NCBI GenBank assembly: GCA_002422425.1
Contig: DIVG01000073.1
Span: 48,597-112,596 of the forward strand
Direction of reading: 5' to 3'
Length of the DNA: 64,000 nucleotides
Source of the DNA: Akkermansiaceae bacterium UBA6138
GTDB lineage: Bacteria > Verrucomicrobiota > Verrucomicrobiia > Verrucomicrobiales > DEV007
The position numbers and the translations under genes are program-made. Below, piece by piece: positions 10,101 to 17,880 of the stretch. Each line of letters starts with the position of its first letter. Position 1 is the stretch's first letter. Below the pieces are notes generated by a model. The model was not told the DNA's origin. It searched no databases and was given only the letters and a program-made list of their open reading frames with translations.

Positions 10101-10312
10101 TCGAGTTTCTTGAGCGCCTCAGAGAAAACCCCCATTCGAAATCCATACCGGTCATTGTGATGAGCGGGAAAGACCCGGACGCCGACGAACAGGCGTTTCT
10201 TCGCGACCGTGTCGCCGCCGTCCTGAAAAAAGGGAGCCACTCCACCGCCGACCTTCTCGTCAACATCAAGTCACGCCTCCGGCCCGCCGCTGACGCCGAC
10301 GAGGCCGACTGA
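7175..10312 (+). CDS. Hybrid sensor histidine kinase with two C-terminal receivers
   Basis: 1045 aa; ATG 7202 is an alternative start nine codons in. TM1 lies near residues 17-36 (VAMLVILATAASALLVAKVL). A large ~390-residue extracytoplasmic sensor region follows, then TM2 near 425-447 (YIALVVAGGFGIVGFFFA), a HAMP-like segment and a coiled coil (LQEELEQRVSDRTRELRR). The H-box is VSHDLRQPLNA with phospho-acceptor H549. N box is NLIGNACKF, G1 DTGRGM, G2 GGSGLGLS. Receiver 1 begins at ~797 (LVIDDD) with phospho-Asp D846 (TLDVVMPGG); receiver 2 begins at ~918 (LLVDDD) with D967 (ILDLIMPGMDG). All catalytic residues are present. No output domain or adjacent response regulator is seen, so phosphate must go elsewhere. 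The signal is unknown. Confidence 0.93.
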   Translation: MSSSYHRQNMSFGIQGKVAMLVILATAASALLVAKVLTGRAAEVLREHELVDLGDEASLRGWTIVDQVDGLRDDLINIAFNTGFRDEVARGTAPEELTALARSLSRRNWINHLRIDIVTLEPSGLTSSTIHAKAEIDENKVWFPDPGALAASRLHYSAIERVLLTRKETGGQSVTRREPVIWALAPLDRSYESGSSRSRFIRLMMTLHANDSPRHLFAMVSSGGETLVRHDETESGDRGNDDIFLALGRDPALVEALSLRRDRQTDPARILEEAKVDRLVRHEHLPLTSPYFFQEGVPNKKLSAALDNLSEEESEALFETLQTKAGPLGRVGGLQSGVRQLRLLAHDRENLRTLRELVGSELGARFNGGSESFSWRNEIECDEIHAWTVRLLIGEGESQAHYFIHYAVFDDELASSIEYEMLSVQYIALVVAGGFGIVGFFFAMRFIRPLKQMTVTAQKITDSPRESLMIHVAALAKGLDIKRRDEVGEIARASKRLFEELISLQEELEQRVSDRTRELRRSNIALEKANEKLKSLSHEKDAFVAKVSHDLRQPLNAIFLQVEALTLSKLDEVQKKDVQRIRDHAARELNLVNDILEYQKIIMGAGTLSKDSIAVPALVEDLASTFLPSTGERPVTLTADCSVAAGELVADERRLRQILGNLIGNACKFTFEGSIVIAARPREIEGKAWIEFTITDTGRGMSPEEQARAFVPFVSNKKDNAGGSGLGLSICRELASQMGGKIGFVSELGKGTHFSVFIPCEPDSGHYAHREIRDFADTIDPLPAQVELDGVVPKGTSILVIDDDVKGRDLLERILTREGHRVITAEDGNTGLRLAEECRPDAITLDVVMPGGKDGWDVLRALKESPVTQAIPVIMVSVMAGQENALALEVEDYLVKPIDVGRLSRVIARVTRQAPQRNLLLVDDDLASLETMSRLLEAAGWQTTLAADGLEALAVLSRTRPAAIILDLIMPGMDGFEFLERLRENPHSKSIPVIVMSGKDPDADEQAFLRDRVAAVLKKGSHSTADLLVNIKSRLRPAADADEAD

Positions 10313-10564
10313 ACCGGTTCCGGCTGATCCTTCGGGAGTTATTCTCCGGGGGCACCTCCTCCGAAGACCAAAGGGGAGGGAATTTCCGAAAAATGCTTTA
10401 GAGTCCCCTTCCGCAATCCGACCCCGTTTCCGGGCGCAAGCTCAGCCTTTCCCGGGCCAGTTGTCGGGAATAAATCCCCTAAAACGGGAATTCTAGGTTG
10501 CCATCGGGCGGCTTTGATCAACTATAGGCTCGAAAAATCGGTTCAATCCAAAACACCCAGGTAG

Positions 10565-12661
10565 ATGACAGACCTCTCCAAATACAGAAATATCGGCATC
10601 TTTGCGCACGTCGATGCCGGCAAAACCACCACCACTGAGCGTATTCTCAAGCTCACCGGTAAGATTCACAAACTCGGCGAGGTCCACGACGGCGCGGCCA
10701 CGACCGACTTCATGGAGCAGGAGCAGGAGCGCGGGATCACGATTCAGTCCGCCGCCACGACCTGTTTCTGGGACGGCCACCGTTTCAACATCATCGATAC
10801 TCCCGGTCACGTGGATTTCACGATCGAGGTGTATCGCTCGCTCAAGGTGCTCGACGGCGGGATCGGCGTGTTCTGCGGCTCGGGCGGCGTCGAGCCCCAG
10901 TCCGAGACCAACTGGCGTTATGCCAACGAATCCAAGGTTGCCAGGGTCATCTGGGTCAACAAACTCGACCGTATCGGTGCGGACTATTATCGTGTCATCG
11001 ACCAGATCAAAAACATCCTCGCGGCCAAGCCTCTTGTGATGGTCCTCCCCATCGGGATCGAAGACCAGTTCTGCGGCGTCGTCGATCTTCTCACCCGCAA
11101 GTCCTGGATCTGGGACGATTCCGGTCTCCCCGAAAACTACACCATCGGCGACGTGCCCGCCGACATGGTCGACAAGGTCGAGGAATACCGCGCCATGCTC
11201 ATCGAGACCGCCGTGGAGCAAGACGATGAGGTCATGGAAGCCTACCTTGAAGGCGTCGAACCCGACATCGACACGATCAAGCGCTGTATCCGCAAAGGCA
11301 CTATTGCTCTCGACTTCTTCCCGACCTTCTGCGGATCCGCCTTCAAGAATAAGGCCGTGCAGAACGTGCTTAACGGGGTCGTTGATTACCTCCCCTGCCC
11401 CACCGAAGTCACTCCCCAGCCCGAGGTCGACCTCGAAGGAAACGAGACCGGAAAATTTGCCATCGTCGACGAGAACAAACCGCTCCGTGCCCTTGCCTTC
11501 AAGATCATGGACGACCAGTATGGTGCCCTCACCTTCACCCGGATTTACTCCGGCAAGATCAGCAAAGGAGACACGATTCTCAACACCTTCACCGGCAAAA
11601 CCGAGCGGATCGGCCGACTCGTTGAAATGCACGCGAACTCGCGGATCGATCTCGACGGTGCCGTCGCCGGTGATATCGTCGCCCTCGTCGGGCTCAAGAA
11701 CGTGCAGACCGGCCACACCCTCTGTGACCCCAAAGACCCCGCCACGCTCGAGCCGATGGTCTTCCCCGAACCCGTTATCTCCATCGCCGTGGCTCCCAAG
11801 GACAAGGCCGCTTCCGAAAAACTCGGCGAAGCAATCGCGAAGATGGTCCGCGAGGATCCCTCCTTCCACGTCGAGACCGATCCCGACAGCGGTGAGACCA
11901 TTCTCAAAGGGATGGGCGAGCTCCACCTCGACATCAAGGTCGACATCCTCAAACGGACCCACAAGGTCGAAGTGGAGGTCGGTGCTCCCCAGGTCGCCTA
12001 TCGCGAGACGATCACGAAGCGGGTCGAGGACTCCTACACGCACAAGAAACAGTCCGGTGGTTCCGGTCAGTATGGCAAAATCGATTACATCATCGAACCC
12101 GGCGAACCCGGCACCGGTTTTGTCTTCGAGTCCAAAGTCGTCGGCGGCAACGTGCCCAAGGAATACTGGCCCGCGATCGAAAAGGGCTTCAAGCTCTCCA
12201 AGGATAAAGGCGTTCTCGCCGGATTCCCCCTCCTCGACTTCAAGGTGACCCTGCTCGACGGCGGCTTCCACGCGGTTGACTCCTCGGCTATCGCCTTCGA
12301 AGTGGCGGCTAAGTCCGGCTACCGCCAGACCATTCCCAAAGCGGCCCCGCAACTTCTCGAGCCCATCATGAAGATCGACGTCTTCACTCCCGACGATCAC
12401 GTCGGTGACGTCATCGGTGACCTTAACCGGCGCCGCGGCATGATCAAATCCCAAGACAGCACCCCCACCGGTGTGCGCGTCAAGGCGGACGCCCCGCTCA
12501 GCGAGATGTTCGGCTACATCGGCGACCTTCGTACCATGACCTCGGGTCGTGGTCAGTTCTCGATGGAGTTCTCCCACTACTCACCCTGCCCCCGCAACAT
12601 CTCCGACGAGATCATTGCCAAGGCAGCCGCCGAGAAACTCGCGGCGGACAAGGCGAGGTAA
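10565..12661 (+). CDS. fusA2: Elongation factor G, EF-G2 (second paralogue) type
   Basis: 698 aa translational GTPase. P-loop AHVDAGKTTTTE (residues ~14-25), switch I ERGITIQSAATTCFW, DTPGH, NKLDR and a later CGSAF (G5-like region) are intact. Downstream, the EF-G domain IV signature appears around QSGGSGQYGKIDY, and the protein ends with TSGRGQFSMEF. The wording GGIGVFCGSGGVEPQSETNWRYAN and NKLDRIGADYYRV matches, from memory, the second EF-G of gammaproteobacteria (Vibrio/Pseudomonas EF-G 2), not canonical FusA. It stands alone: no rpsL, rpsG or tuf nearby, as expected for the paralogue. A weak promoter candidate is TTGCCA 10498-10503 and TATAGG 10523-10528 (19-bp spacer). The 252-bp leader holds no other clear element. 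Confidence 0.92.
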   Translation: MTDLSKYRNIGIFAHVDAGKTTTTERILKLTGKIHKLGEVHDGAATTDFMEQEQERGITIQSAATTCFWDGHRFNIIDTPGHVDFTIEVYRSLKVLDGGIGVFCGSGGVEPQSETNWRYANESKVARVIWVNKLDRIGADYYRVIDQIKNILAAKPLVMVLPIGIEDQFCGVVDLLTRKSWIWDDSGLPENYTIGDVPADMVDKVEEYRAMLIETAVEQDDEVMEAYLEGVEPDIDTIKRCIRKGTIALDFFPTFCGSAFKNKAVQNVLNGVVDYLPCPTEVTPQPEVDLEGNETGKFAIVDENKPLRALAFKIMDDQYGALTFTRIYSGKISKGDTILNTFTGKTERIGRLVEMHANSRIDLDGAVAGDIVALVGLKNVQTGHTLCDPKDPATLEPMVFPEPVISIAVAPKDKAASEKLGEAIAKMVREDPSFHVETDPDSGETILKGMGELHLDIKVDILKRTHKVEVEVGAPQVAYRETITKRVEDSYTHKKQSGGSGQYGKIDYIIEPGEPGTGFVFESKVVGGNVPKEYWPAIEKGFKLSKDKGVLAGFPLLDFKVTLLDGGFHAVDSSAIAFEVAAKSGYRQTIPKAAPQLLEPIMKIDVFTPDDHVGDVIGDLNRRRGMIKSQDSTPTGVRVKADAPLSEMFGYIGDLRTMTSGRGQFSMEFSHYSPCPRNISDEIIAKAAAEKLAADKAR

Positions 12662-12690
12662 TTATCTCCAGCCTCGACCGGAAAGGTTTT

Positions 12691-12724
12691 AAAAAGGCCG
12701 GGCGGATTTCGTCCGGCCTTTTTT
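12691..12724 (+). terminator. Intrinsic terminator after the EF-G2 gene
   Basis: Stem AAGGCCGG (12694-12701) pairs with CCGGCCTT (12713-12720) around an 11-nt loop. An A-run lies on the left side (12691-12695) and a six-T run on the right (12719-12724). It starts 30 bp after the fusA2 stop codon at 12661. The A/T flanks could let it work on both strands, but only the plus strand has a gene ending here. Confidence 0.9.
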
Positions 12725-12756
12725 ATGGCCGTCATCGTATCGTGACACCGAAAGCC

Positions 12757-12939
12757 ATGTCCACCTACCCCGTCACCTGCCCGACCTGTTTCGAAGAGTT
12801 TGAAGTCCCGCTCCCGCCCGCCGGCGAAACGCCGGCAGAGGTCGACTACGATTGCGAAATCTGCTGTCGCCCCATGATCGTCGTTTACGAGGTCGATGAC
12901 AACGAGGTCTACGCCTCCGCCCGCGGCATTCACGAATAG
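12757..12939 (+). CDS. CPXCG-motif cysteine-rich small protein
   Basis: 60 aa from ATG 12757 (a GTG at 12742 is also in frame). Two Cys pairs are visible: CPTC at residues ~8-11 and CEIC followed by CRP near residues 35-40. This is the layout of the small CPXCG zinc-binding family (CP-x-C ... C-x-x-CCRP), of unknown function. The middle is acidic (AEVDYDCEI). It is convergent with the long minus-strand gene ending at 12953, with only 13 bp between. Confidence 0.8.
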   Translation: MSTYPVTCPTCFEEFEVPLPPAGETPAEVDYDCEICCRPMIVVYEVDDNEVYASARGIHE

Positions 12940-12952
12940 AGGGAACCACTCA

Positions 12953-15136
12953 CTACTGCGCGTTCAACTGGTTCGTTTCCGTTTCATGGAAAGGATCGGT
13001 CAGTCCGTCGGTCTTCAGCGCCATCGAAGCCGGACTTTCCCGGTCCGAGACGAGGCGGAAGCCTGTCGAGAAATTCCGCTCCCCCGGTGATTCAGCGGCA
13101 CGACGGGCCGAGAGCTCGAAGCCTGCCGTCGTCACAAAAGAAGCCCCGCGCTTCACGGGCACCTTTCGATCAGGGAAATCGGGGTGGGCGTCCCACGTCG
13201 CAGTCCACTCGCTAACATTTCCGGCCAGGCCGATCACTCCGTAACGGCTTTCGTCGGCAGCGATCGCGTCTACCGGAGACCAGAACTTATAGCCGTCCAG
13301 ACCGCCTTCGGCGACGCCGTCTTTAGCCTCATGATCGAGTCCGCTGTTGAAGTTGGCGCTTTCCAGCTCGTCACCCCAGGGGTAGAGGCTACCGGAACGA
13401 CCGCGCGCCGCTTTTTCCCACTCCTGCTCGGTGGGAAGACGTCCCCCGCGCCAGGTTGCATAGGCGTTGGCATCCCACCAGTCGATTCCGACAACCGGGC
13501 AGTTGAGATCTATTTCACCACCAAAAAATTTCCCCCCCTTGAGCGCGGACCGATAATACTGGTGCCACTTGTCGGGCTCGTAGGAGGTTTTTCCGGCAGG
13601 TTGATCCGGATGCCGCACCTGAAGATGCTTTTCCGGATTCGCCTCGAGGTCCGCAAGAAATTTGGCGTAATCACCGATCGTGACCTCGTGACGACCGATC
13701 CAGAACTCGCCCAGCTCGATCTCTTCACTGTTTTGAAAGGAAAAGATGCCGGCCGGGATTTTTGTAAAAAGATCAAGCTCACGAACCTCGGGCTTGGCAC
13801 CCATTACGAGAAAGGTAACAATCGCCCCCGCGACGATCAGAAAACCGATCAGCGATCCCGCGACCAAAGCCGTGCGGTCTGTCTCTTTCTCCGTGATCCT
13901 GGCCAGCTCCGCAGTGGAGAGCCCTTCTTTTGGATCAGGAGGATTGAGTGCTTTTCTCAGGCCCTCGATCGAATTGATCGCGTCAATACGGTCCGTGCCC
14001 ATGCGATCAAGGAGGGAAAACAAGGCGGGGTCTTTCCCTGACTTTTTCAAGAACGGGGAGATCGCGTCGGCGAGTAATTCCATCTGCTTGCGCTCCTCCT
14101 CGATTGAGAGCGGATTGCCTCGCCCGCGCACCGGGTTGGCGATACGGGGCTCGGCTCCTTTGACGATGAGAATACTTTTGGCGGAGAAGAGACGATGCGA
14201 CATTCCACTGTCGCGGAGATAAACGAGAGCGCTAGAGGCCGCCGCAAGCACCTTCCAGAGGACGGTGTCGTCGAGCTCGCTGCGCCGTCGCGCCAGGTCA
14301 CTGAGGCTGGGGGCATCAACAAGCTCAAGAGTATAGAAATTGACTCCGAGCTCCTGATCGCACTCATACACCAGCGAGATCGCCGGGTGGTTCACCGAGG
14401 CCCGCGCGCTCGCCTCGTTCACAAAACCCTGGACCCACCGAATATCCTTGCGGTGTTTACGATAGAGAGTCTTGAGGGCTACATGACGACCGATCGAAGT
14501 CTGTTCCGCCTCATAGAGGGCAAAGTCGGCGTCACGCTGGATTTCACGGAGCAGCTTGTAATCACCGAGCCGGGTTCCCACCGGGAGCGCGTCCTCGGGC
14601 AACGCGATCGGGGTCGATTCAACGAGGGGGAGAGGATCGGGCGGCGATCCGGGAGCCGGGTCGGCAGTGCCCCCGGGAAGGGCTGCCCCCTCCGGTTGGG
14701 AGAAAGGCGGGCCGCTCTCGGCCGCGGCTGACCGGCTCGCGTCAATCGGGCCAACGGGCTCCGGGACCGGGGACTTGAGATGGGCGTCGCACCACTCGGC
14801 AAGAACGCTCCGGTTCACCGGTTTCAGAAAGAGACGTTCCTGCTCCACAACCCGGGGATAAAAGGGTGTCATCTCCCCGTGACTGCAGTAGGCGCCGGGG
14901 AAAAAGCCGATCTCACGATGGAGGTGGTCGCGGAGATCAAAGATATCCTTCCCCGTCGTTTCATCGATCCCGGCCACCATGAGGGAGAGATGATCCAAAC
15001 CCCTGACCGCCTCCCAGGCCCCGGCCGCGTCCGGCACCTCCAGAATACGATCCACCTTATCCTCAAGGACGGCGCGCACCGCCGCACGGTCTGCTTCGGA
15101 TTGATCGATAATTAAGAGAACGACGTCTTTTTGCAT
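12953..15136 (-). CDS. Receiver-like/pseudokinase/FGE-like membrane fusion protein
   Basis: 727 aa with three modules. (a) Residues 1-120 look like a response-regulator receiver (VVLLIIDQSEADR, LFLKPVN) but the phospho-Asp position reads MVAGIDETTG. (b) Residues ~190-400 have a Ser/Thr kinase fold (GDYKLLREI, VALKTL with the lysine, FYTLELVDAPSLSDL), but the glycine loop is lost, HRD reads SHRLFSAKSIL without the catalytic Asp, and no DFG is seen. (c) A membrane helix at ~420-445 (LVAGSLIGFLIVAGAIVTFL). (d) An FGE-sulfatase-type domain (~455-715) with EFWIGRHEVTIGDYAKF, GGRLPTEQEWEKAARG and GLAGNVSEWTA; the catalytic Cys region reads SFVTTAGFELSARRA with no Cys. All three modules appear non-catalytic, suggesting a scaffold or sensor. 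It starts 8 bp after the TPR gene and is surely co-transcribed with it. Confidence 0.85.
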   Translation of the reverse strand: MQKDVVLLIIDQSEADRAAVRAVLEDKVDRILEVPDAAGAWEAVRGLDHLSLMVAGIDETTGKDIFDLRDHLHREIGFFPGAYCSHGEMTPFYPRVVEQERLFLKPVNRSVLAEWCDAHLKSPVPEPVGPIDASRSAAAESGPPFSQPEGAALPGGTADPAPGSPPDPLPLVESTPIALPEDALPVGTRLGDYKLLREIQRDADFALYEAEQTSIGRHVALKTLYRKHRKDIRWVQGFVNEASARASVNHPAISLVYECDQELGVNFYTLELVDAPSLSDLARRRSELDDTVLWKVLAAASSALVYLRDSGMSHRLFSAKSILIVKGAEPRIANPVRGRGNPLSIEEERKQMELLADAISPFLKKSGKDPALFSLLDRMGTDRIDAINSIEGLRKALNPPDPKEGLSTAELARITEKETDRTALVAGSLIGFLIVAGAIVTFLVMGAKPEVRELDLFTKIPAGIFSFQNSEEIELGEFWIGRHEVTIGDYAKFLADLEANPEKHLQVRHPDQPAGKTSYEPDKWHQYYRSALKGGKFFGGEIDLNCPVVGIDWWDANAYATWRGGRLPTEQEWEKAARGRSGSLYPWGDELESANFNSGLDHEAKDGVAEGGLDGYKFWSPVDAIAADESRYGVIGLAGNVSEWTATWDAHPDFPDRKVPVKRGASFVTTAGFELSARRAAESPGERNFSTGFRLVSDRESPASMALKTDGLTDPFHETETNQLNAQ

Positions 15137-15144
15137 GCGGGACT

Positions 15145-16506
15145 CTAGGGATAAACAGGATCGGGGAACAGCGCGTTCTCGGGGCCGAGGAACTTCCCGG
15201 TCGGCACCGGTGCGGGCGAGCTTTCCAGTCTCAAACGGGCGATTTCTTCAGGCATTACTACTTTATCCTGAATCTGATCGCGATAATAAAGTTCAATTGC
15301 ATAGCCAAAGTAACTTCTCTCACCGAGCTCAAGTTGCTGCTCTTCGCTGAAAACCGGCTGGTTGTAGTTCACCACGATCTCCTCGGTTCCACCGGATTGC
15401 CAGTCGTAGGGTGCCGAGGGATACTCATACGAGATGTCCGCAGTGGTGAGCTTTATCCCCCCTCCGCTGATCCGGTCGTAGAACTGAACCAGCACAGTCA
15501 GGTCATCACCGACGGGACGGGAAGCGGGCTCGGCATCGACGACGACGCGGAGAGTCACTTTCTGCCCCTCGCTTGTCGGGGCCTGCTCCTGAACTTTGAC
15601 TTCCGCGATTTTCATCAAGGGGGCGTTTGAGTCGGGCATCGATGGGGCATCACCCCTGAGTTGCTGTCCCGCAAGCGGAAAATACGCCCCCGCCACCACC
15701 GGGCCGGTGGCTTCAAGGCGCTCCCAATACTGTCCGGCCTTGTCCGTCAACCCCATCTGACTGAGCGTCGCAGCCAACTCCGCAAGGACCCGGGGGTGAT
15801 TTGGTAAAGCCGTTTCCACCTCACGAAATGCTTTCAGGGCACCCTGCATGTTGCCGCTTGCCCGCAATTCCGCCCCCGTGACCATGAGGCGCTCAAGAAT
15901 AGGCTCTCCGCTCAACTCATTTTCCCTCGCCGCCAACGCGAGCGCTGCGGAGAGAGAGGGGGAATCCGCTGCCGAAGCGCCGAAGGCCGAAGCCGGAGAT
16001 GCGAGAGCCCCCCCCGACACCGTATCGGGCGATCGAAGCGCCCCTCCCGCCCTATCAGCCGCACTTTCGACAGCGGCAAAATCAGGGAGCAGCCGGTTCA
16101 TCGCGTCAGATCCCGCCGCCGTGCCCGCCGCAAAAGCAACGGGAGCGGGTCCGGAAAGAGAGCCGTCTACCGTTTCCGGAAATTCCGGGGCCGTCTCGAC
16201 AGGCTCAACAAACGGAGCAGGCGCGGCGAGAGTGGTGGGCGCGGCGAGAGTGGTGGGCGTGGCGAGAGTGGTGGGCGTGGCGAGAGTGGTGGGCGCGGCG
16301 AGAGTGGTGGGCGCGGCGAGAGTGGTGGGCGCGGCGAGAGTGGTGGGCGTGGTCGTAGCGGCAGAGGAAACCGGTTCAGGTGCCCGACGAAGAACCCCGA
16401 AAGCGAGGGCCACGATCTGGATCAGCGCAAGCCCCCCGATCACGCCCATCGCGATCCTGAAAGTCCGGCCATATCCCGGCCGGTTAGCTAAGCAATCTTC
16501 TGTCAT
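15145..16506 (-). CDS. Membrane-anchored TPR-like protein with PTTLA(A/T) hexapeptide repeats
   Basis: 453 aa. One membrane helix lies near residues 17-40 (IAMGVIGGLALIQIVALAFGVL). It is followed by seven copies of a Pro-Thr-Thr-Leu-Ala-(Ala/Thr) hexapeptide, then a long Ala/Ser/Pro-rich linker. Residues ~200-290 contain TPR-like helices (LRASGNMQGALKAFREVETALPNHPRVLAELAATLSQMG). The C-terminal ~150 residues are beta-rich (KVTLRVVVDAEP, DLTVLVQFYDRI, YFGYAIELYYRD). The topology is cytoplasmic N-terminus and extracytoplasmic TPR plus beta domain. It is the first gene of a two-gene operon with the receiver/pseudokinase/FGE fusion. The divergent neighbour is a bactofilin, so an envelope or shape role is possible. 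No family name can be given. Confidence 0.8.
   Translation of the reverse strand: MTEDCLANRPGYGRTFRIAMGVIGGLALIQIVALAFGVLRRAPEPVSSAATTTPTTLAAPTTLAAPTTLAAPTTLATPTTLATPTTLAAPTTLAAPAPFVEPVETAPEFPETVDGSLSGPAPVAFAAGTAAGSDAMNRLLPDFAAVESAADRAGGALRSPDTVSGGALASPASAFGASAADSPSLSAALALAARENELSGEPILERLMVTGAELRASGNMQGALKAFREVETALPNHPRVLAELAATLSQMGLTDKAGQYWERLEATGPVVAGAYFPLAGQQLRGDAPSMPDSNAPLMKIAEVKVQEQAPTSEGQKVTLRVVVDAEPASRPVGDDLTVLVQFYDRISGGGIKLTTADISYEYPSAPYDWQSGGTEEIVVNYNQPVFSEEQQLELGERSYFGYAIELYYRDQIQDKVVMPEEIARLRLESSPAPVPTGKFLGPENALFPDPVYP
16220..16345. repeat. In-frame 18-bp tandem minisatellite, seven units
   Basis: Seven head-to-tail units of GGCGCGGCGAGAGTGGTG fill exactly 126 bp. Only one position varies (GGCGC or GGCGT in the fifth base; units 3 and 4 carry T). 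On the minus strand each unit encodes one PTTLA(A/T) hexapeptide of the TPR-like membrane protein. Near identity at the DNA level points to recent expansion, and unit number probably varies between strains without shifting the frame. It has no spacers, so it is not a CRISPR. Confidence 0.95.
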
Positions 16507-16769
16507 TACAATACCGGATCGATTCCCCGGGATGCCCTCCTAGCTCCCGCTTCAGCCGCAAGTATCCCTTACTTTTTCGAAGTCGCCAGCCGGATTTACC
16601 AACGGAAGAACGACTCATTCGCCTCTTCTTCAATCCTTTCGGCGACGATTCTGACGGGAATTTTAAAAAAAAATTTCTCCTTCCTGATATTTTAGCGTTA
16701 CGTTCGCCTTTCTGTTCCCGGACAACACCGGAGCAACCGAAATCCGCAACCTTTAAACGATTCCATACC

Positions 16770-17093
16770 GTGAGTAGCCACCTATCCAGCGACATCCAGA
16801 TTGAAGGAGATCTCAACTGTTCAACCGATCTCATCTTCGACGGTTCCATCAAGGGAAATATCACCTCAAAGGGGAGCCTGACAATCGGGCAAAACGCCTC
16901 GGTTAACGGTGATCTCAAAGCGGAAAAAGCCGTCATCGAAGGGAAAGTGGTCGGAAACGGCACTTTCAATTCCTGCCGCCTCTCCCCCACCTCAGTCATC
17001 TCCGGATCGGTTGTCACCACCAGCCTGCAGATGGACGAGGGAGCCTCTCTCGAAGGCCAGTGCAAAGTCGGCAAGGCCAGCGCCAAAGCCTGA
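16770..17093 (+). CDS. Bactofilin
   Basis: 107 aa from GTG 16770 (the frame has no better start; homology begins at once). The protein is a run of short beta-helical rungs: IQIEGDL, LIFDGSIKGNI, LTIGQNASVNGDL, AVIEGKVVGNG, TSVISGSVVT, MDEGASLEGQ. This is the DUF583/bactofilin core, a cytoskeletal polymer that works in cell shape, stalk or wall-enzyme placement. It lacks long termini. The 262-bp region before it holds a 9-A tract in a T/A-rich patch (16662-16680) and no clear -35/-10 pair. It is divergent from the TPR/pseudokinase operon. Confidence 0.92.
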   Translation: MSSHLSSDIQIEGDLNCSTDLIFDGSIKGNITSKGSLTIGQNASVNGDLKAEKAVIEGKVVGNGTFNSCRLSPTSVISGSVVTTSLQMDEGASLEGQCKVGKASAKA

Positions 17094-17132
17094 TTTATCC
17101 GGCAGGACACGAATCCAAAGCTTCTTCGCAAG

Positions 17133-17164
17133 ACGTCCCGGTTCACCGCCGGGACGTTTTTTTT
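17133..17164 (+). terminator. Intrinsic terminator after bactofilin
   Basis: Perfect 9-bp stem ACGTCCCGG (17133-17141) with CCGGGACGT (17149-17157), a 7-nt loop, then eight T residues (17157-17164). It begins 39 bp after the bactofilin stop codon. The gene beyond it is on the opposite strand and ends at 17258. Confidence 0.93.
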
Positions 17165-17257
17165 GCTCCGTTGACAGGGATCAGGGGGTGAGAACGCGCC
17201 CCCGGCAGGCGGGCAGGAGCCTTTCCCCCTCTCCGGTCCGTGCCGTTCGCGCGACGC

Positions 17258-17866
17258 TCACGAAAACCCGTCCAGCACCAGCGACACCCAGACAACCATG
17301 ATGACGAGCCAGGTGACGAGCCAGAAAATGGCGAGGCCAAAGGCGATCCACCAGGTCAGCCGGGACCGCGGAACGAAACCCTCCGGCTGTCCCCGGTATC
17401 GCAGCAACAGGTAGAGCGCGAGCGGCGCGGTGAAAAGAGACAAAGGGGCGAGCCAGCTCACCAGCGCGAGAGCCCGTTTGTCCTCCATTCGCGCCCGCCC
17501 GATGAATGCGGGATTTTTCTCCACTTCGCGAAGGCGGTGGACACATGGCAGACAGAGGTCCCGCCCCGCCCACTCGACCGCCGCTCGCGCCGAAAGAAAA
17601 CTGCCGCATTCGTCACAGATCTTTTCAGCTCGTTCACCCGGAAAAAAGACACAAGACGCCTCGCCCTCCCCTGCGGGGGCTCCCGGTGGCTCCGTCGGCT
17701 GGCCACGGAAGAATCGCGGAAAAACCACCACCCTGACCTTGCGTCGGCAGGCGAGGCATTTCTCTTCGAAGAACGGGGTCTCCCCGCCTACCGGCAACCG
17801 GCTGCGACAGCCCGGACATTGCATGAATGGACCGTAATTTTCAAATTCAGAACTCAAGCTCGTCAT
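17258..17866 (-). CDS. Zinc-ribbon protein with C-terminal membrane helices
   Basis: 202 aa. The N-terminus has CPGC at residues ~17-20 and CLAC at ~37-40, a four-Cys zinc ribbon; a second pair, CDEC (~84) and CLPC (~104), flanks SFLSARAAVEWAGRDL. Two hydrophobic helices close the protein (ALALVSWLAPLSLFTAPLALYLLL and WWIAFGLAIFWLVTWLVIMVVW). Its start lies 14 bp after the stop of the GYF_2-RDD gene, so the two form an operon. Function unknown; the fold suggests a metal-binding membrane adaptor. Confidence 0.75.
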   Translation of the reverse strand: MTSLSSEFENYGPFMQCPGCRSRLPVGGETPFFEEKCLACRRKVRVVVFPRFFRGQPTEPPGAPAGEGEASCVFFPGERAEKICDECGSFLSARAAVEWAGRDLCLPCVHRLREVEKNPAFIGRARMEDKRALALVSWLAPLSLFTAPLALYLLLRYRGQPEGFVPRSRLTWWIAFGLAIFWLVTWLVIMVVWVSLVLDGFS

Positions 17867-17880
17867 CGGAGAAAACGTTT

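Noticed and set aside
8078..10240. 720-codon open frame antisense to the hybrid kinase
   Set aside because: The sense frame has complete kinase and receiver motifs; the antisense frame is a mirror caused by high third-position GC and shows no domain.
10450..10471. TTCCCG...CGGGAA inverted repeat before EF-G2
   Set aside because: Short arms with a 10-nt loop, no riboswitch-like structure or second copy.
10493..12577. 694-codon open frame antisense to EF-G2
   Set aside because: Acidic, Val/Gly/Asp-rich shadow of a strongly conserved GTPase gene.
16220..16345. Possible CRISPR array
   Set aside because: Units are contiguous with no spacers and lie within a coding frame.
15999..16358. Plus-strand frame encoding repeated REWWAR units
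   Set aside because: It is the wrong-strand reading of the hexapeptide minisatellite; the minus strand has the membrane helix and TPR context.
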